This document shows positions 37,801-44,837 of a DNA stretch of 64,000 bases, in pieces. The DNA is from Nostocoides sp. Soil756 (GTDB lineage: Bacteria; Actinomycetota; Actinomycetes; Actinomycetales; Dermatophilaceae). Numbering within the stretch: the first letter of the stretch is position 1; each line of letters starts with the position of its first letter. The notes below the pieces were generated by a model that was not told the DNA's origin, did no database searches, and saw nothing but the letters and a program-made list of their open reading frames with translations. The position numbers and the translations under genes were made by a program. The stretch is from NCBI RefSeq assembly GCF_001428065.1, contig NZ_LMSE01000003.1:29632-93631 (forward strand), in the 5' to 3' direction.

Positions 37801-38733
37801 GGTGGCCAGCACGATGCGGCGGCCGCCGGAGCGTGTGAAGACGCGGTGCTGCTCGGCGGAGGAGAGGCGGGCGAAGAGCGGCAGCACCTCGGTGTTCGGC
37901 AGCTGCAGGGCGTTGAGGGCGTCCGCGGCGTCGCGGATCTCGCGCTCGCCCGAGAAGAACACCAGGATGTCGGTGGCGTCGGGGCTGGGCGGGGCCTCGG
38001 TCCACAGCTCCTCGACGGCCTCGACCACGCCGGTCACCTGGTCGCGCTCCTCGACGACCTCGCGCCCGTCCGCGTCGAGCTCGACGAGCGGGCGGTAGCG
38101 CACGTCGACCGGGTAGGTGCGCCCGCTGACCTCGATGACCGGCACCTCACGCACCACCTCGCCGCGCTCGTCAGTGCCGAAGTGGCGGGCGAAGCGGTCG
38201 GGGTCGATGGTCGCCGAGGTGACGATGACCTTCAGGTCGGGTCGGCGCGGCAGCAGCTGCTTGAGGTAGCCCAGGATGAAGTCGATGTTCAGGCTGCGCT
38301 CGTGGGCCTCGTCGATGACGATCGTGTCGTAGCGACGCAGGTCGCGGTCGCGCTGCATCTCCGAGAGCAGGATGCCGTCGGTCATCACCTTGACCCGGGT
38401 GGTGTCGCCGCTGTGATCGCCGAAGCGCACCTGGTAGCCGACGAGGCCGCCCAGCTCGACGTGCATCTCCTCGGCGATGCGCTCGGCCACCGAGCGGGCG
38501 GCGATGCGCCGCGGCTGGGTGTGCCCGATCTGCCGTCCGTCGCCGCCGCGCCCAAGCTCGAGGCACATCTTCGGCAGCTGGGTGGTCTTGCCCGAGCCGG
38601 TCTCGCCCGCGATGACGACGACCTGGTGGTCGCGGATGGCGGCCAGGATGTCGTCGCGCCGGGTGACGACCGGCAGGTGCTCGGGGTAGTGCAGCTCCGC
38701 CGGCGCGAGCGCGGTGGTGGGCGGAGCAGGCAT
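34897..38733 (-). CDS. hrpA: ATP-dependent RNA helicase HrpA
   Basis: A DEAH-box RNA helicase of 1278 residues, normal for HrpA. Walker A AGETGSGKTTQLPK is at residues 42-55, DEAH at 141-144, SAT at 173-175, motif VI QRAGRCGRVAPG further on, then the winged-helix/ratchet part and the long C-terminal DUF3418 region (LPKATRRHFVPAPDHALAAL). HrpA has been linked to rescue of stalled ribosomes and mRNA processing in E. coli. The ATG at 38733 stands alone with a 135-base gap to the next gene. Confidence 0.95.
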   Translation of the reverse strand: MPAPPTTALAPAELHYPEHLPVVTRRDDILAAIRDHQVVVIAGETGSGKTTQLPKMCLELGRGGDGRQIGHTQPRRIAARSVAERIAEEMHVELGGLVGYQVRFGDHSGDTTRVKVMTDGILLSEMQRDRDLRRYDTIVIDEAHERSLNIDFILGYLKQLLPRRPDLKVIVTSATIDPDRFARHFGTDERGEVVREVPVIEVSGRTYPVDVRYRPLVELDADGREVVEERDQVTGVVEAVEELWTEAPPSPDATDILVFFSGEREIRDAADALNALQLPNTEVLPLFARLSSAEQHRVFTRSGGRRIVLATNVAETSLTVPGIGYVVDTGTARISRYSQRTKVQRLPIEPVSRASAAQRAGRCGRVAPGVCIRLYSEEDFESRDEFTEPEIQRTSLASVILQMTSLGLGDVARFPFVDPPDARQIADGVRLLEELGAFATDDRSPGRHRGRGRRLTATGRTLARMPLDPRLARMVVEAGRLGCTREVLVLVAALSIQDPRERPVDKEAQADQQHARFKDERSDFASLLALWRYLKEQQKELSHSAFRRLCKSEYLHYLRIREWQDLHAQLRRAARSARVDPDLATSAQDAEPDWDTIHRALLAGLLSHVGVRDEVKRDYLGARGARFGISPGSSLFRRKPEFVMAAELVETSRLWARTVAVIDPEWAEAAGSHVVTRTVSEPRWSKKAGAAVATERVTLYGVPLVTDRTIQYARIDPEAARDIFVRSALVEGDWDPRHDFWAKNLRTLARVAELEERARRRDIVVDDEVVHAFYDARIPPDVVSERHFDRWWRGERRRRPDLLTLTEDDLTSDAGEAVSAADYPRTWRQGDLELDVTYQFAPGQAADGVTVHVPVTVLNRVAPDGFDWQVPGLRDELAVALIRSLPKATRRHFVPAPDHALAALRSADPARGRLVDELARVLHERTGVRLDPAEFDLARVPGHLRITFSVERPGGRVVATGKDLEALREQAGGAVREGMSRAGASIERTGLTTWDVGTVPETFEGRVAGQAVVGYPALVDEGTSVALRVLPDPGSAAAAHRLGVRRLLLLGTTAPWKRVLARLSNAQKLALADNPHGSVPALLQDCLDAAVDDLVAEHVTGAVRTEEAFDAALAAVRAHAATRVLTVVEAVEPVLALAAQVRRTLASLEAGAAAASTAATRADVAAQLEGLVRPGFVAATGRRRLRDLERYLRAAQHRLERAATNPRERVLQEQVDAVESAYADLLDALPAARRRAPEVADLAWMVEELRVGLFAQALGTAHPVSEKRVRRAIAAIER

Positions 38734-38868
38734 GGACGCCAGGATAGGTCGGGTCGCCGGCCCGTCCCGCTGCGGCCGGTGGCCCAGGCCGTCCGCCGCG
38801 CCGAGGTGCGGGGTGCGTCGTGTCCCCGGCCCCTCGTGTCGCCCGGCCCGGTGAGTCGGCTCCTGCGG

Positions 38869-40095
38869 TCAGCGCTCGGTGGCCGCGGCCCGCACCCCGT
38901 CGGCCACCGTGCTGGGCTCGGCCCTCCTCCCCCGCAGCCGGTCGCCGGCCACGGCACCCGCCTGCAGGCTCACCCCGGCCGCGTACATCCGCTGGGTGCT
39001 GCGTCCGCCCACCGCCGCCGAGGCCAGCTCGAGCCGCACGCGCCCCACCCGGGCGCCGGCCGCCTGGCGCCCCCGGACCGCCAGAGCGCTCAGGGATGCT
39101 CGGGGTCCGCGCAGCGGGGGCCCGCCGAGGAGTGCGCTGGCGGTGCCGCGCTCGGGAGGGACGTCGAGCAGCCGGCGCGCATCGGCGACGCGCCCCCGCG
39201 CCGTCTGCGCCAGCCCCGCCACGAGCCGCTCCTGGGTCCCCAGCGACGCCCCGGCCACCACCGCGCCGTCGGCCCGCACCACGGCGCCGGCGGTGGCGCC
39301 GGCGCGCAGCGACTGCCCGGCCACCCCCATGGCCGCCAGCCCCGCCCCGGTGGCCAGCTCGCCCCATCCGCCCTCGTCGTAGCCGAGCAGCAGGGCCCCG
39401 TCGGCCGCGACCCCCGTCCCGTCACCCACGACCGACACCAGCCGCGCAGGCGGAGCAGCCGGCGCCACCAGACCGGCCAGCGCGCCGACCCCGTGGCCGA
39501 ACGAGCTCGTGGCTCGCAGCCCGCGGTAGAGCAGCGGGTCGGCGAGCGCGTCGTCGGCCAGCGCCCGCAGCACGCCGGCACACCGCCGGTCCTCGGCCTC
39601 GAGCCGGTCGAGCGCGCCCCGGTGCCGGGCCTGGGCCCGCGCGGCGTCGGCCAGCTGGTCGCGCTGGAGGGCGCGCAGCACCATCACCTCGGGCGAGGTC
39701 TCGTCGCGTCCCGCCGTCACCAACGCCGCGGCGCGGTCCTCGAGCACGGCGTGGCGGCTCCACGCGTCGGCGTGGTCACGGGCCGCGTGCTGCGCGAACG
39801 CCTGCTCGGCCTCGAGCACGTCGGCGAAGCGCCGCAGCGGGGCGGCGGCACACAGGTGGCGGCGGGCCGCCCGGTCGAGCGCAGTCGGCACCTGCGCGAT
39901 GCGGGCGCCGAACGCGGTGCCCGCCGGCCCGTCCCACACCGCGCCGTCGCGCAGCCGCACCAGGTCGGTGGCGGCGGCAGCCAGCCGCCTCCCGGTCTCC
40001 TCGACCGCGGCCGCCACCGCCCGCACCCCCGGAGCACTGCCCGCGACCGGCGCCGGCACCATCTGCCACCCGCCGGTGTCCGTCCCGGTGCTCAT
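38869..40095 (-). CDS. Protein with N-terminal WXG100-like domain, unknown C-terminal part
   Basis: A 408-residue protein. Residues about 20-105 look like a WXG100-type helical hairpin with W-x-G in GAVWDGPAGTAFGARI. Then come a long helical part with many Ala/Arg and a Gly/Ala-rich middle (residues about 205-275). The last 130 residues are basic with no recognised catalytic motif. There is no signal peptide or clear membrane helix. The ATG at 40095 overlaps the stop of the 95-residue gene (ATGA), so the pair is coupled. The layout, a small WXG-like partner before a larger WXG-headed protein, resembles type VII secretion substrates, but no secretion gene is in the window. Confidence 0.6.
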   Translation of the reverse strand: MSTGTDTGGWQMVPAPVAGSAPGVRAVAAAVEETGRRLAAAATDLVRLRDGAVWDGPAGTAFGARIAQVPTALDRAARRHLCAAAPLRRFADVLEAEQAFAQHAARDHADAWSRHAVLEDRAAALVTAGRDETSPEVMVLRALQRDQLADAARAQARHRGALDRLEAEDRRCAGVLRALADDALADPLLYRGLRATSSFGHGVGALAGLVAPAAPPARLVSVVGDGTGVAADGALLLGYDEGGWGELATGAGLAAMGVAGQSLRAGATAGAVVRADGAVVAGASLGTQERLVAGLAQTARGRVADARRLLDVPPERGTASALLGGPPLRGPRASLSALAVRGRQAAGARVGRVRLELASAAVGGRSTQRMYAAGVSLQAGAVAGDRLRGRRAEPSTVADGVRAAATER

Positions 40096-40379
40096 GTCGG
40101 CCCTCCCCCCAGCTGCCGCCCCACCCCCGCCTCGGTGTCGAGGTAGAGACCCCCGGCGCCCGCGGCGGCCTCCCCCAGGTCGGCCAGCGCCTCGGCCAGG
40201 CCCAGCCGGGCGTGCCGCCAGCCGCCGAGCAGCTCCTCGAGCGCGGCCCCGGTAGCCGTGGGCCCGAAGGCCCACCGGTCGGCCGAGGGGTCACCCATGA
40301 GCGCCAGCCCCTCGGCGAGGTCGGCCAGGCCCGCCCCGACGCCGAGGACCGTGCCCGCATCCACCCGGTAGCTCGTCAT
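40092..40379 (-). CDS. Small helical WXG100-like protein
   Basis: A 95-residue, almost all-helical acidic protein (MTSYRVDAGTVLGVGAGLAD, later EELLGGWRHARLGLAEAL). The size, the helix-turn-helix shape around a central GGW, and the ATGA overlap with a larger WXG-headed protein suggest an EsxA/B-like partner. A strict W-x-G motif is missing, so the assignment is tentative. A perfect DnaA-box-like TTATCCACA lies 40 bases upstream of the ATG. Confidence 0.55.
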   Translation of the reverse strand: MTSYRVDAGTVLGVGAGLADLAEGLALMGDPSADRWAFGPTATGAALEELLGGWRHARLGLAEALADLGEAAAGAGGLYLDTEAGVGRQLGGGPT

Positions 40380-40418
40380 GAGACCACGCTAGGTCGGCCC
40401 GCCGACCGCCCCACGGAC

Positions 40419-40427
40419 TTATCCACA
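40419..40427 (+). promoter_or_regulatory. TTATCCACA, isolated DnaA-box-like site
   Basis: An exact match to the classic DnaA box, alone in the promoter region of the WXG-like pair. Related TCCACAG sites lie upstream of other genes in the window (see findings). A regulatory rather than origin role is more likely, since no cluster is present. Confidence 0.4.
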
Positions 40428-40437
40428 GCCCGCACGC

Positions 40438-40477
40438 GACGGGGCCCGGCCTCCCCCCCGGGCGGCCGGGCCCCGTC
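40438..40477 (-). terminator. metY terminator hairpin
   Basis: GACGGGGCCCGGCC pairs with GGCCGGGCCCCGTC, a perfect 14-bp stem with a 12-base loop, 16 bases past the metY stop. Confidence 0.7.
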
Positions 40478-40492
40478 GACACGGGCGCTCGG

Positions 40493-41869
40493 TCAGGCGT
40501 CCGACCCCACCAGCTCGGGCGCCGCGTCGCTGGCGCTCCCCGTGTCACCGCCGCCGAGGGCTGCGGCGAACCCGGCGTCGAGGTCGGCCAGGATGTCCTC
40601 GATGGTCTCGATGCCGACCGCGAGGCGCACCAGGCCCGGAGTGACCCCCGCCGCCAGACGGCCCGCGTCGCCGCCCTGGCTGTGCGTGGTCGAGGCCGGG
40701 TGGATGGCCAGCGAGCGCACGTCGCCGATGTTGGCGACGTGGCTGTGCAGCGACAGCCCCTCGACGAACCGGCGCCCGGCCTCGACACCGCCGCGGATCT
40801 CGAACGCCAGCACCGCGCCGGCGCCCTGCGGGGCGTACTTGTCGGCCAGCGCCTTGCCGGGGCTGGAGTCGAGCGAGGCCCACCGCACCGCCTCGACCTG
40901 CGGGTGCCCCTCGAGGTAGGCCGCCACCCGGCGGGTGTTGGCGATGTGCCGCTCGATGCGCAGGCTGAGGGTCTCGACGCCCTGCGCGATGAGGAAGGCG
41001 TTGAACGGGCTGACCGCCGCGCCGATGTCGCGCAGCAGCTGCACCCGCGCCTTGAGGATGTAGGACAGGTTGGCGCCGAACGGGCTGCCGACGCCGAGGT
41101 CGGGGCCGAAGCGCAGCCCGTGGTAGCTCTCGTCGGGGGTGTTGTAGCTGGGGAACCGCTCGGGGTCCTGGGTGTAGTCGAAGGTCCCGCCGTCGACGAT
41201 CACGCCGGCGATCGAGGTCCCGTGGCCGCCGAGGTACTTGGTGGCCGAGTGGACGACCACGTCGGCCCCCCACTCCAGCGGCCGGACCAGGTACGGCGTG
41301 GCGATGGTGTTGTCCACCACCAGCGGCACCCCCACCTCGTGGGCCACCGCCGCCACGGCCTCGATGTCGAGCACCTCGGCCTTGGGGTTGGCGATGCTCT
41401 CGCCGAAGAAGGCCTTGGTGTTGGGGCGCGCCGCGGCCCGCCAGGCCTGGGGGTCGGCGTGGTCCTCGACGAAGGTGACCTCGATGCCGAGCTTGGCGAA
41501 GGTGTACTTCAGCAGGTTGACCGTGCCGCCGTAGAGCGCGGCGCTGCTGACGATGTGGTCGCCGGTCTCGGCGATGTTCAGCAGGGCGAGGGTCGTCGCG
41601 GCCTGCCCGGACGCCACCAGCAGGGCTCCGACCCCACCTTCGAGCGCCGCGATGCGCTGCTCGACGGCATCCTGGGTCGGGTTCATGATGCGCGTGTAGA
41701 TGTTGCCGAACTCCCTGAGGGCGAACAGGTTCTCGGCGTGGGCGGTGTCGTCGAAGACGAACGAGGTCGTCTGGTAGATCGGCAGCGCCCGGGCACCGGT
41801 GGCGGTGTCGGGCTGCTGGCCGGCGTGGACCTGGCGGGTCTCGAAGCCCCACTGGGACGGGTCTGACAT
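40493..41869 (-). CDS. metY: O-acetylhomoserine sulfhydrylase MetY
   Basis: MetY makes homocysteine from O-acetylhomoserine and sulfide, using PLP, completing direct sulfhydrylation with MetX. The 458-residue protein has the substrate loop NIYTRIMNPTQDAVEQR, the phosphate-binding SGQAATTLAL, the PLP Asp region VVDNTIATPYL and the PLP lysine in VVHSATKYLGGHG. The ATG at 41869 follows GGAG by six bases. A SAM-IV riboswitch and a stable hairpin sit in its leader. The C-terminus has an extra Gly/Ser/Ala-rich tail. Confidence 0.95.
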   Translation of the reverse strand: MSDPSQWGFETRQVHAGQQPDTATGARALPIYQTTSFVFDDTAHAENLFALREFGNIYTRIMNPTQDAVEQRIAALEGGVGALLVASGQAATTLALLNIAETGDHIVSSAALYGGTVNLLKYTFAKLGIEVTFVEDHADPQAWRAAARPNTKAFFGESIANPKAEVLDIEAVAAVAHEVGVPLVVDNTIATPYLVRPLEWGADVVVHSATKYLGGHGTSIAGVIVDGGTFDYTQDPERFPSYNTPDESYHGLRFGPDLGVGSPFGANLSYILKARVQLLRDIGAAVSPFNAFLIAQGVETLSLRIERHIANTRRVAAYLEGHPQVEAVRWASLDSSPGKALADKYAPQGAGAVLAFEIRGGVEAGRRFVEGLSLHSHVANIGDVRSLAIHPASTTHSQGGDAGRLAAGVTPGLVRLAVGIETIEDILADLDAGFAAALGGGDTGSASDAAPELVGSDA

Positions 41870-41897
41870 GTCTGGCTCCAACTCGTGAGGTGCGACG

Positions 41898-41934
41898 GCC
41901 GAGCAGGCCGAACGCACGCGGACGTGTGCTCGGC
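41898..41934 (-). promoter_or_regulatory. Stable hairpin between metY riboswitch and start codon
   Basis: GCCGAGCA pairs with TGCTCGGC (8 bp), with CACG/CGTG pairing in the loop, ending 29 bases before the metY ATG. A second perfect 9-bp stem, GCGAGCGAC/GTCGCTCGC (41962-41983), directly follows the aptamer. They are candidates for the expression platform. Confidence 0.5.
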
Positions 41935-41983
41935 GGGGGTACCAGGAGGTCTCCCGCGCTTGCGAGCGACGGATGTCGCTCGC

Positions 41984-42063
41984 CTGGTCCTCACCCGGGG
42001 CACCCCACCGCGGAGGAGGGTTGCCGGCCAGCGAGCCGGGGCTTGACGCTGGCGCTCATGACC
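41984..42063 (-). ncRNA. SAM-IV riboswitch upstream of metY
   Basis: On the minus strand it begins GGTCATGAGCGCCAGCGTC, runs through the GCTGGCCGGCAACC core and the CCTCCTCCGCGGTGGGG hairpin, and closes with CCCCGGGTGAGGACC. It is nearly the same as the metX element at 29221-29297 and fits the SAM-IV class. The 436-base gap 41870-42305 holds this riboswitch, the leader hairpins, the double palindrome at 42170-42230 and the promoters of metY and the divergent reductase gene. Confidence 0.92.
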
Positions 42064-42169
42064 TGCGTCCACGGTAGCCCGTCGGACACCACCGGTCACG
42101 GCGACGTCTCACTCCCCGGTCACCTCGGACGTCCGGTGCCCCCACCCCGGCCCCCTCCTCCCGCCCCAG

Positions 42170-42230
42170 CATTTCGGGGTCACCCCGAAATGTCAGCCTC
42201 ACCCCGGTTCGGAACCGGGGTGAGGCTGAC
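42170..42230 (+). repeat. Double-palindrome element, copy 2
   Basis: CATTTCGGGGT-C-ACCCCGAAATG (perfect 11-bp arms) shares its last base with a second, longer inverted repeat with 19-bp perfect arms that open with GTCAGCCTCACCCCGGTTC around a single G. The reverse complement matches copy 1 at 56 of 61 positions. It ends 75 bases before the ATG of the aldo/keto reductase and has the same orientation towards that gene as copy 1 has towards pgeF. Confidence 0.88.
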
Positions 42231-42305
42231 GAGGCGGGGTCTCAGCACCGGGAACGCCGCCGGTCGCATCAACCGCGACCCCCGGCGATCCGACAGGATG
42301 GGCCC

Positions 42306-43352
42306 ATGACCTTCCACGTTGACGAGTACCAGGCGGCCCCGGGCCGTTACCGCGCCGGGATGCCGTACCGCCGCACCGGCCGGTCGGGGCTCGACCTGCC
42401 CGCCATCTCCCTCGGCCTGTGGCACAACTTCGGCGACGACGTCCCGCTCGAGCGCGCGCAGGCCACCCTGCGCCGGGCGTTCGACCGCGGTGTCACCCAC
42501 TTCGACCTGGCCAACAACTACGGGCCGCCCTACGGCAGCGCCGAGCGCAACTTCGGCACCATCTTCGCGCGCGACTTCCGCCCGTACCGCGACGAGCTCG
42601 TCATCAGCTCCAAGGCCGGCTACGACATGTGGCCCGGCCCCTACGGCCAGGGCGGCGGCAGCCGGAAGTACATCACCGCCTCCTGCGACCAGTCGCTGCA
42701 GCGGATGGGGCTGGACTACGTCGACATCTTCTACAGCCACCGCTTCGACGAGACCACCCCGCTCGAGGAGACGATGGGCGCGCTCGACTCCCTGGTGCGC
42801 GCCGGCAAGGCTCTCTACGTGGGCATCTCGTCGTACTCCGGCCCGCGTACCCGTGAGGCCGTCGAGATCCTGCGCTCCCTGGGCACGCCACTGCTCATCC
42901 ACCAGCCGTCCTACTCGATGCTCAACCGCTGGATCGAGGAGGACCTGCTCGACGTGCTCGGGGTCGAGGGCGTCGGGTGTATCGCGTTCTCGCCGTTGGC
43001 CCAGGGGATGCTGACGAACAAGTACCTCAGGGGCATCCCCGAGGGTTCGCGTGCCGCCCAGGGCAAGTCGCTCGACCCGAGCCTGCTCACCGAGACCTCG
43101 CTGAAGCACGTGCGGGCTCTGGACCGGATGGCGAAGGCGCGCGGGCAGTCCCTCGCGCAGATGGCGCTGGCCTGGGCGCTGCGCGACCCCCGGGTCACGT
43201 CCGTCCTCATCGGCGCCTCGTCGGTCGCTCAGCTCGACGACAGCCTCGACGCGGTCAAGAACCTCGACTTCACCGAGGCCGAGCTGGCCAAGATCGACAA
43301 GCACGCGGTCGACGCCGGCATCAACCTGTGGAAGGCCTCGAGCGACCACTGA
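42306..43352 (+). CDS. Aldo/keto reductase, YghZ (L-glyceraldehyde 3-phosphate reductase) type
   Basis: A 348-residue NADPH-dependent aldo/keto reductase. The catalytic tetrad is visible: Asp/Tyr in HFDLANNYGPPYG, Lys in VISSKAGYDMWPGPYG and His in IFYSHRFDETTP. The GPYGxGGSRKY stretch and the start YRRTGRSGLDLPAISLGLW are characteristic of the YghZ/Gpr branch that reduces L-glyceraldehyde 3-phosphate and methylglyoxal. The substrate here is inferred. The ATG at 42306 follows AGGA; the double palindrome lies upstream. Confidence 0.9.
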   Translation: MTFHVDEYQAAPGRYRAGMPYRRTGRSGLDLPAISLGLWHNFGDDVPLERAQATLRRAFDRGVTHFDLANNYGPPYGSAERNFGTIFARDFRPYRDELVISSKAGYDMWPGPYGQGGGSRKYITASCDQSLQRMGLDYVDIFYSHRFDETTPLEETMGALDSLVRAGKALYVGISSYSGPRTREAVEILRSLGTPLLIHQPSYSMLNRWIEEDLLDVLGVEGVGCIAFSPLAQGMLTNKYLRGIPEGSRAAQGKSLDPSLLTETSLKHVRALDRMAKARGQSLAQMALAWALRDPRVTSVLIGASSVAQLDDSLDAVKNLDFTEAELAKIDKHAVDAGINLWKASSDH

Positions 43353-43410
43353 GGCGGCACCGGGGAATCCCCCGGGGAAGACACCGGCGGCCCGAGAGGT
43401 TGACGACGAC

Positions 43411-43845
43411 ATGAGCGACGACTACATCCCCAGCCCTTCGACGTGGGTCCGCGAGCAGGTCGAGAAGATCGAGGAGACCGGCGACACCCGCTCGGTCAGC
43501 GTCATGGACCGCCCGGTCGTGATGCTGACGATGCGCGGCGCCAAGACCGGCGCCATCCGCAAGGTGCCCCTGATGAGGGTCGAGCACGAGGGTGTCTACG
43601 CCGCCGTGGCGAGCAAGGGCGGTGCCCCCGAGCACCCGCTCTGGTACGCCAATCTCCAGGCCGACCCGAAGACCACCCTCCAGGACGGCACCCGCACCTG
43701 GGCGGCCGTGGCCCGCGAGATCACCGGCGACGAGCGCGCCCAGTGGTGGCAGCGGTGCGTCGCGGCCTACCCGCCGTACGCCGAGTACCAGGAGAAGACC
43801 GACCGACTCATCCCGGTGCTGCTCCTCGAGCCCAGCGACGGCTGA
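43411..43845 (+). CDS. Deazaflavin (F420)-dependent nitroreductase family protein
   Basis: A 144-residue split-barrel protein of the Ddn type. The pattern LTMRGAKTGAIRKVPLMRVE followed by YAAVASKGGAPEHPLWYANL is the coenzyme F420-binding signature of this family. Members reduce quinones and nitro compounds with F420H2. It suggests the host makes F420. The ATG lies 58 bases after the aldo/keto reductase, so the two may share a transcript and serve redox detoxification. Confidence 0.9.
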   Translation: MSDDYIPSPSTWVREQVEKIEETGDTRSVSVMDRPVVMLTMRGAKTGAIRKVPLMRVEHEGVYAAVASKGGAPEHPLWYANLQADPKTTLQDGTRTWAAVAREITGDERAQWWQRCVAAYPPYAEYQEKTDRLIPVLLLEPSDG

Positions 43846-43873
43846 CCCCGACGCCCGGCGGCGCCGGCCCTGC

Positions 43874-44332
43874 TCAGCCTTCGGGCGCGGCGGGGTCGGC
43901 GCCGTCGTCGTGCCGGAGCCGCTCGGCGGCGACGGCGTCGCGCTCGACCTTGCGGAACCACAGCAGGCCCAGCACCGGGAGCACGAGCGGGACCAAGCCG
44001 TAGCCCTGGCCGAAGTGTGACCAGACCGTCTTGTCGGGGAAGGCGGCCCGGTCGAGGTACGAGGCCAGCCCCACGACCAGGACGCCCGCGAGCTCGACGG
44101 TGCAGGCCACGACGCCGACCCGCACCCACCGTCCGCCCTTGGCCAGGCACCAGGTGGCGAGGATGTAGACCACGGCCGCGAACGCCGAGAGCAGGTACGC
44201 CAGCGGCGCGCGGGCGAAGTACTCGCTGATCTGCAGCACCGAGCGCCCGGTGGCGGCGAGCGCGAGGACGCCGTAGACCACGACGAGGAGGACCCCGGGG
44301 CCTCCGAGGGCGCGGCGGGAGGTGTCAGCCAT
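43874..44332 (-). CDS. Small integral membrane protein, unknown function
   Basis: A 152-residue protein with four predicted membrane helices (about residues 14-34, 43-65, 70-92, 107-127) and a charged cytoplasmic C-terminus. I do not recognise the family with certainty. The 8-base overlap with the upstream 122-residue membrane gene implies coupled translation and perhaps a complex of the two. Confidence 0.75.
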   Translation of the reverse strand: MADTSRRALGGPGVLLVVVYGVLALAATGRSVLQISEYFARAPLAYLLSAFAAVVYILATWCLAKGGRWVRVGVVACTVELAGVLVVGLASYLDRAAFPDKTVWSHFGQGYGLVPLVLPVLGLLWFRKVERDAVAAERLRHDDGADPAAPEG

Positions 44333-44693
44333 AGAAGTTCCAGATCTGCAGGAGGCGGGCGCTCATGACGGCGACCGCGAAGGCGCCGATCGCGATGGAG
44401 CCCATGGCCCACCGCGACTTCTCCTTGATCGCCAGGAACGCGGTACCGACGAGGATGACGGGCAGGCTCACCAGGTACGCGATGAAGGTCGCGCGCTCGG
44501 CACCGTCGGTGATGTGGCCGATGCCGACCAGGCCCCCGACGAGCAGGACGACCAGACCGAGCTCGATCAGCCCGGTGATGGCGAGCAGCAGGTCATCGAT
44601 GAGCCGGTCCTTGGCGGCGTAGACCACGGCCAGGACGCAGAGGATGCCGGCCAGGCCGACCACCGCGTACGTCAGGGGCTCGATCACGGCCAC
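44325..44693 (-). CDS. Small integral membrane protein, unknown function
   Basis: A 122-residue protein with four hydrophobic segments covering most of its length (IEPLTYAVVGLAGILCVLAV, then GLIELGLVVLLVGGLVGIG, then ATFIAYLVSLPVILVGTAFL and a last one). No catalytic motif is seen. The GTG at 44693 overlaps nothing upstream; its stop region overlaps the next membrane gene by eight bases. The pair is conserved-looking but unassigned. Confidence 0.72.
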   Translation of the reverse strand: MAVIEPLTYAVVGLAGILCVLAVVYAAKDRLIDDLLLAITGLIELGLVVLLVGGLVGIGHITDGAERATFIAYLVSLPVILVGTAFLAIKEKSRWAMGSIAIGAFAVAVMSARLLQIWNFYG

Positions 44694-44837
44694 ACCCTAA
44701 CCAGACCGCCACCCCCTCCGCGCCCGGGCCGCCCTATGGGGGCCGTACGACGGGCCCCCGGGGCTGATCGGCCCGGCGGCCGCGCGTGACGCCGGGCGGC
44801 TGCGGCCGGCCGGGGCCACCGGTGCGAGACTGCGGGC

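Noticed and set aside
34948-40146. A 1732-codon open frame on the plus strand
   Set aside because: It is antisense to hrpA and the WXG-like genes, whose helicase motifs and start signals are clear. Long antisense frames are expected at this G+C content.
40419-40427. Replication origin suggested by a perfect DnaA box
   Set aside because: A single box without neighbours, and no dnaA, dnaN, gyrB or rpmH nearby. The window is a dcw region.
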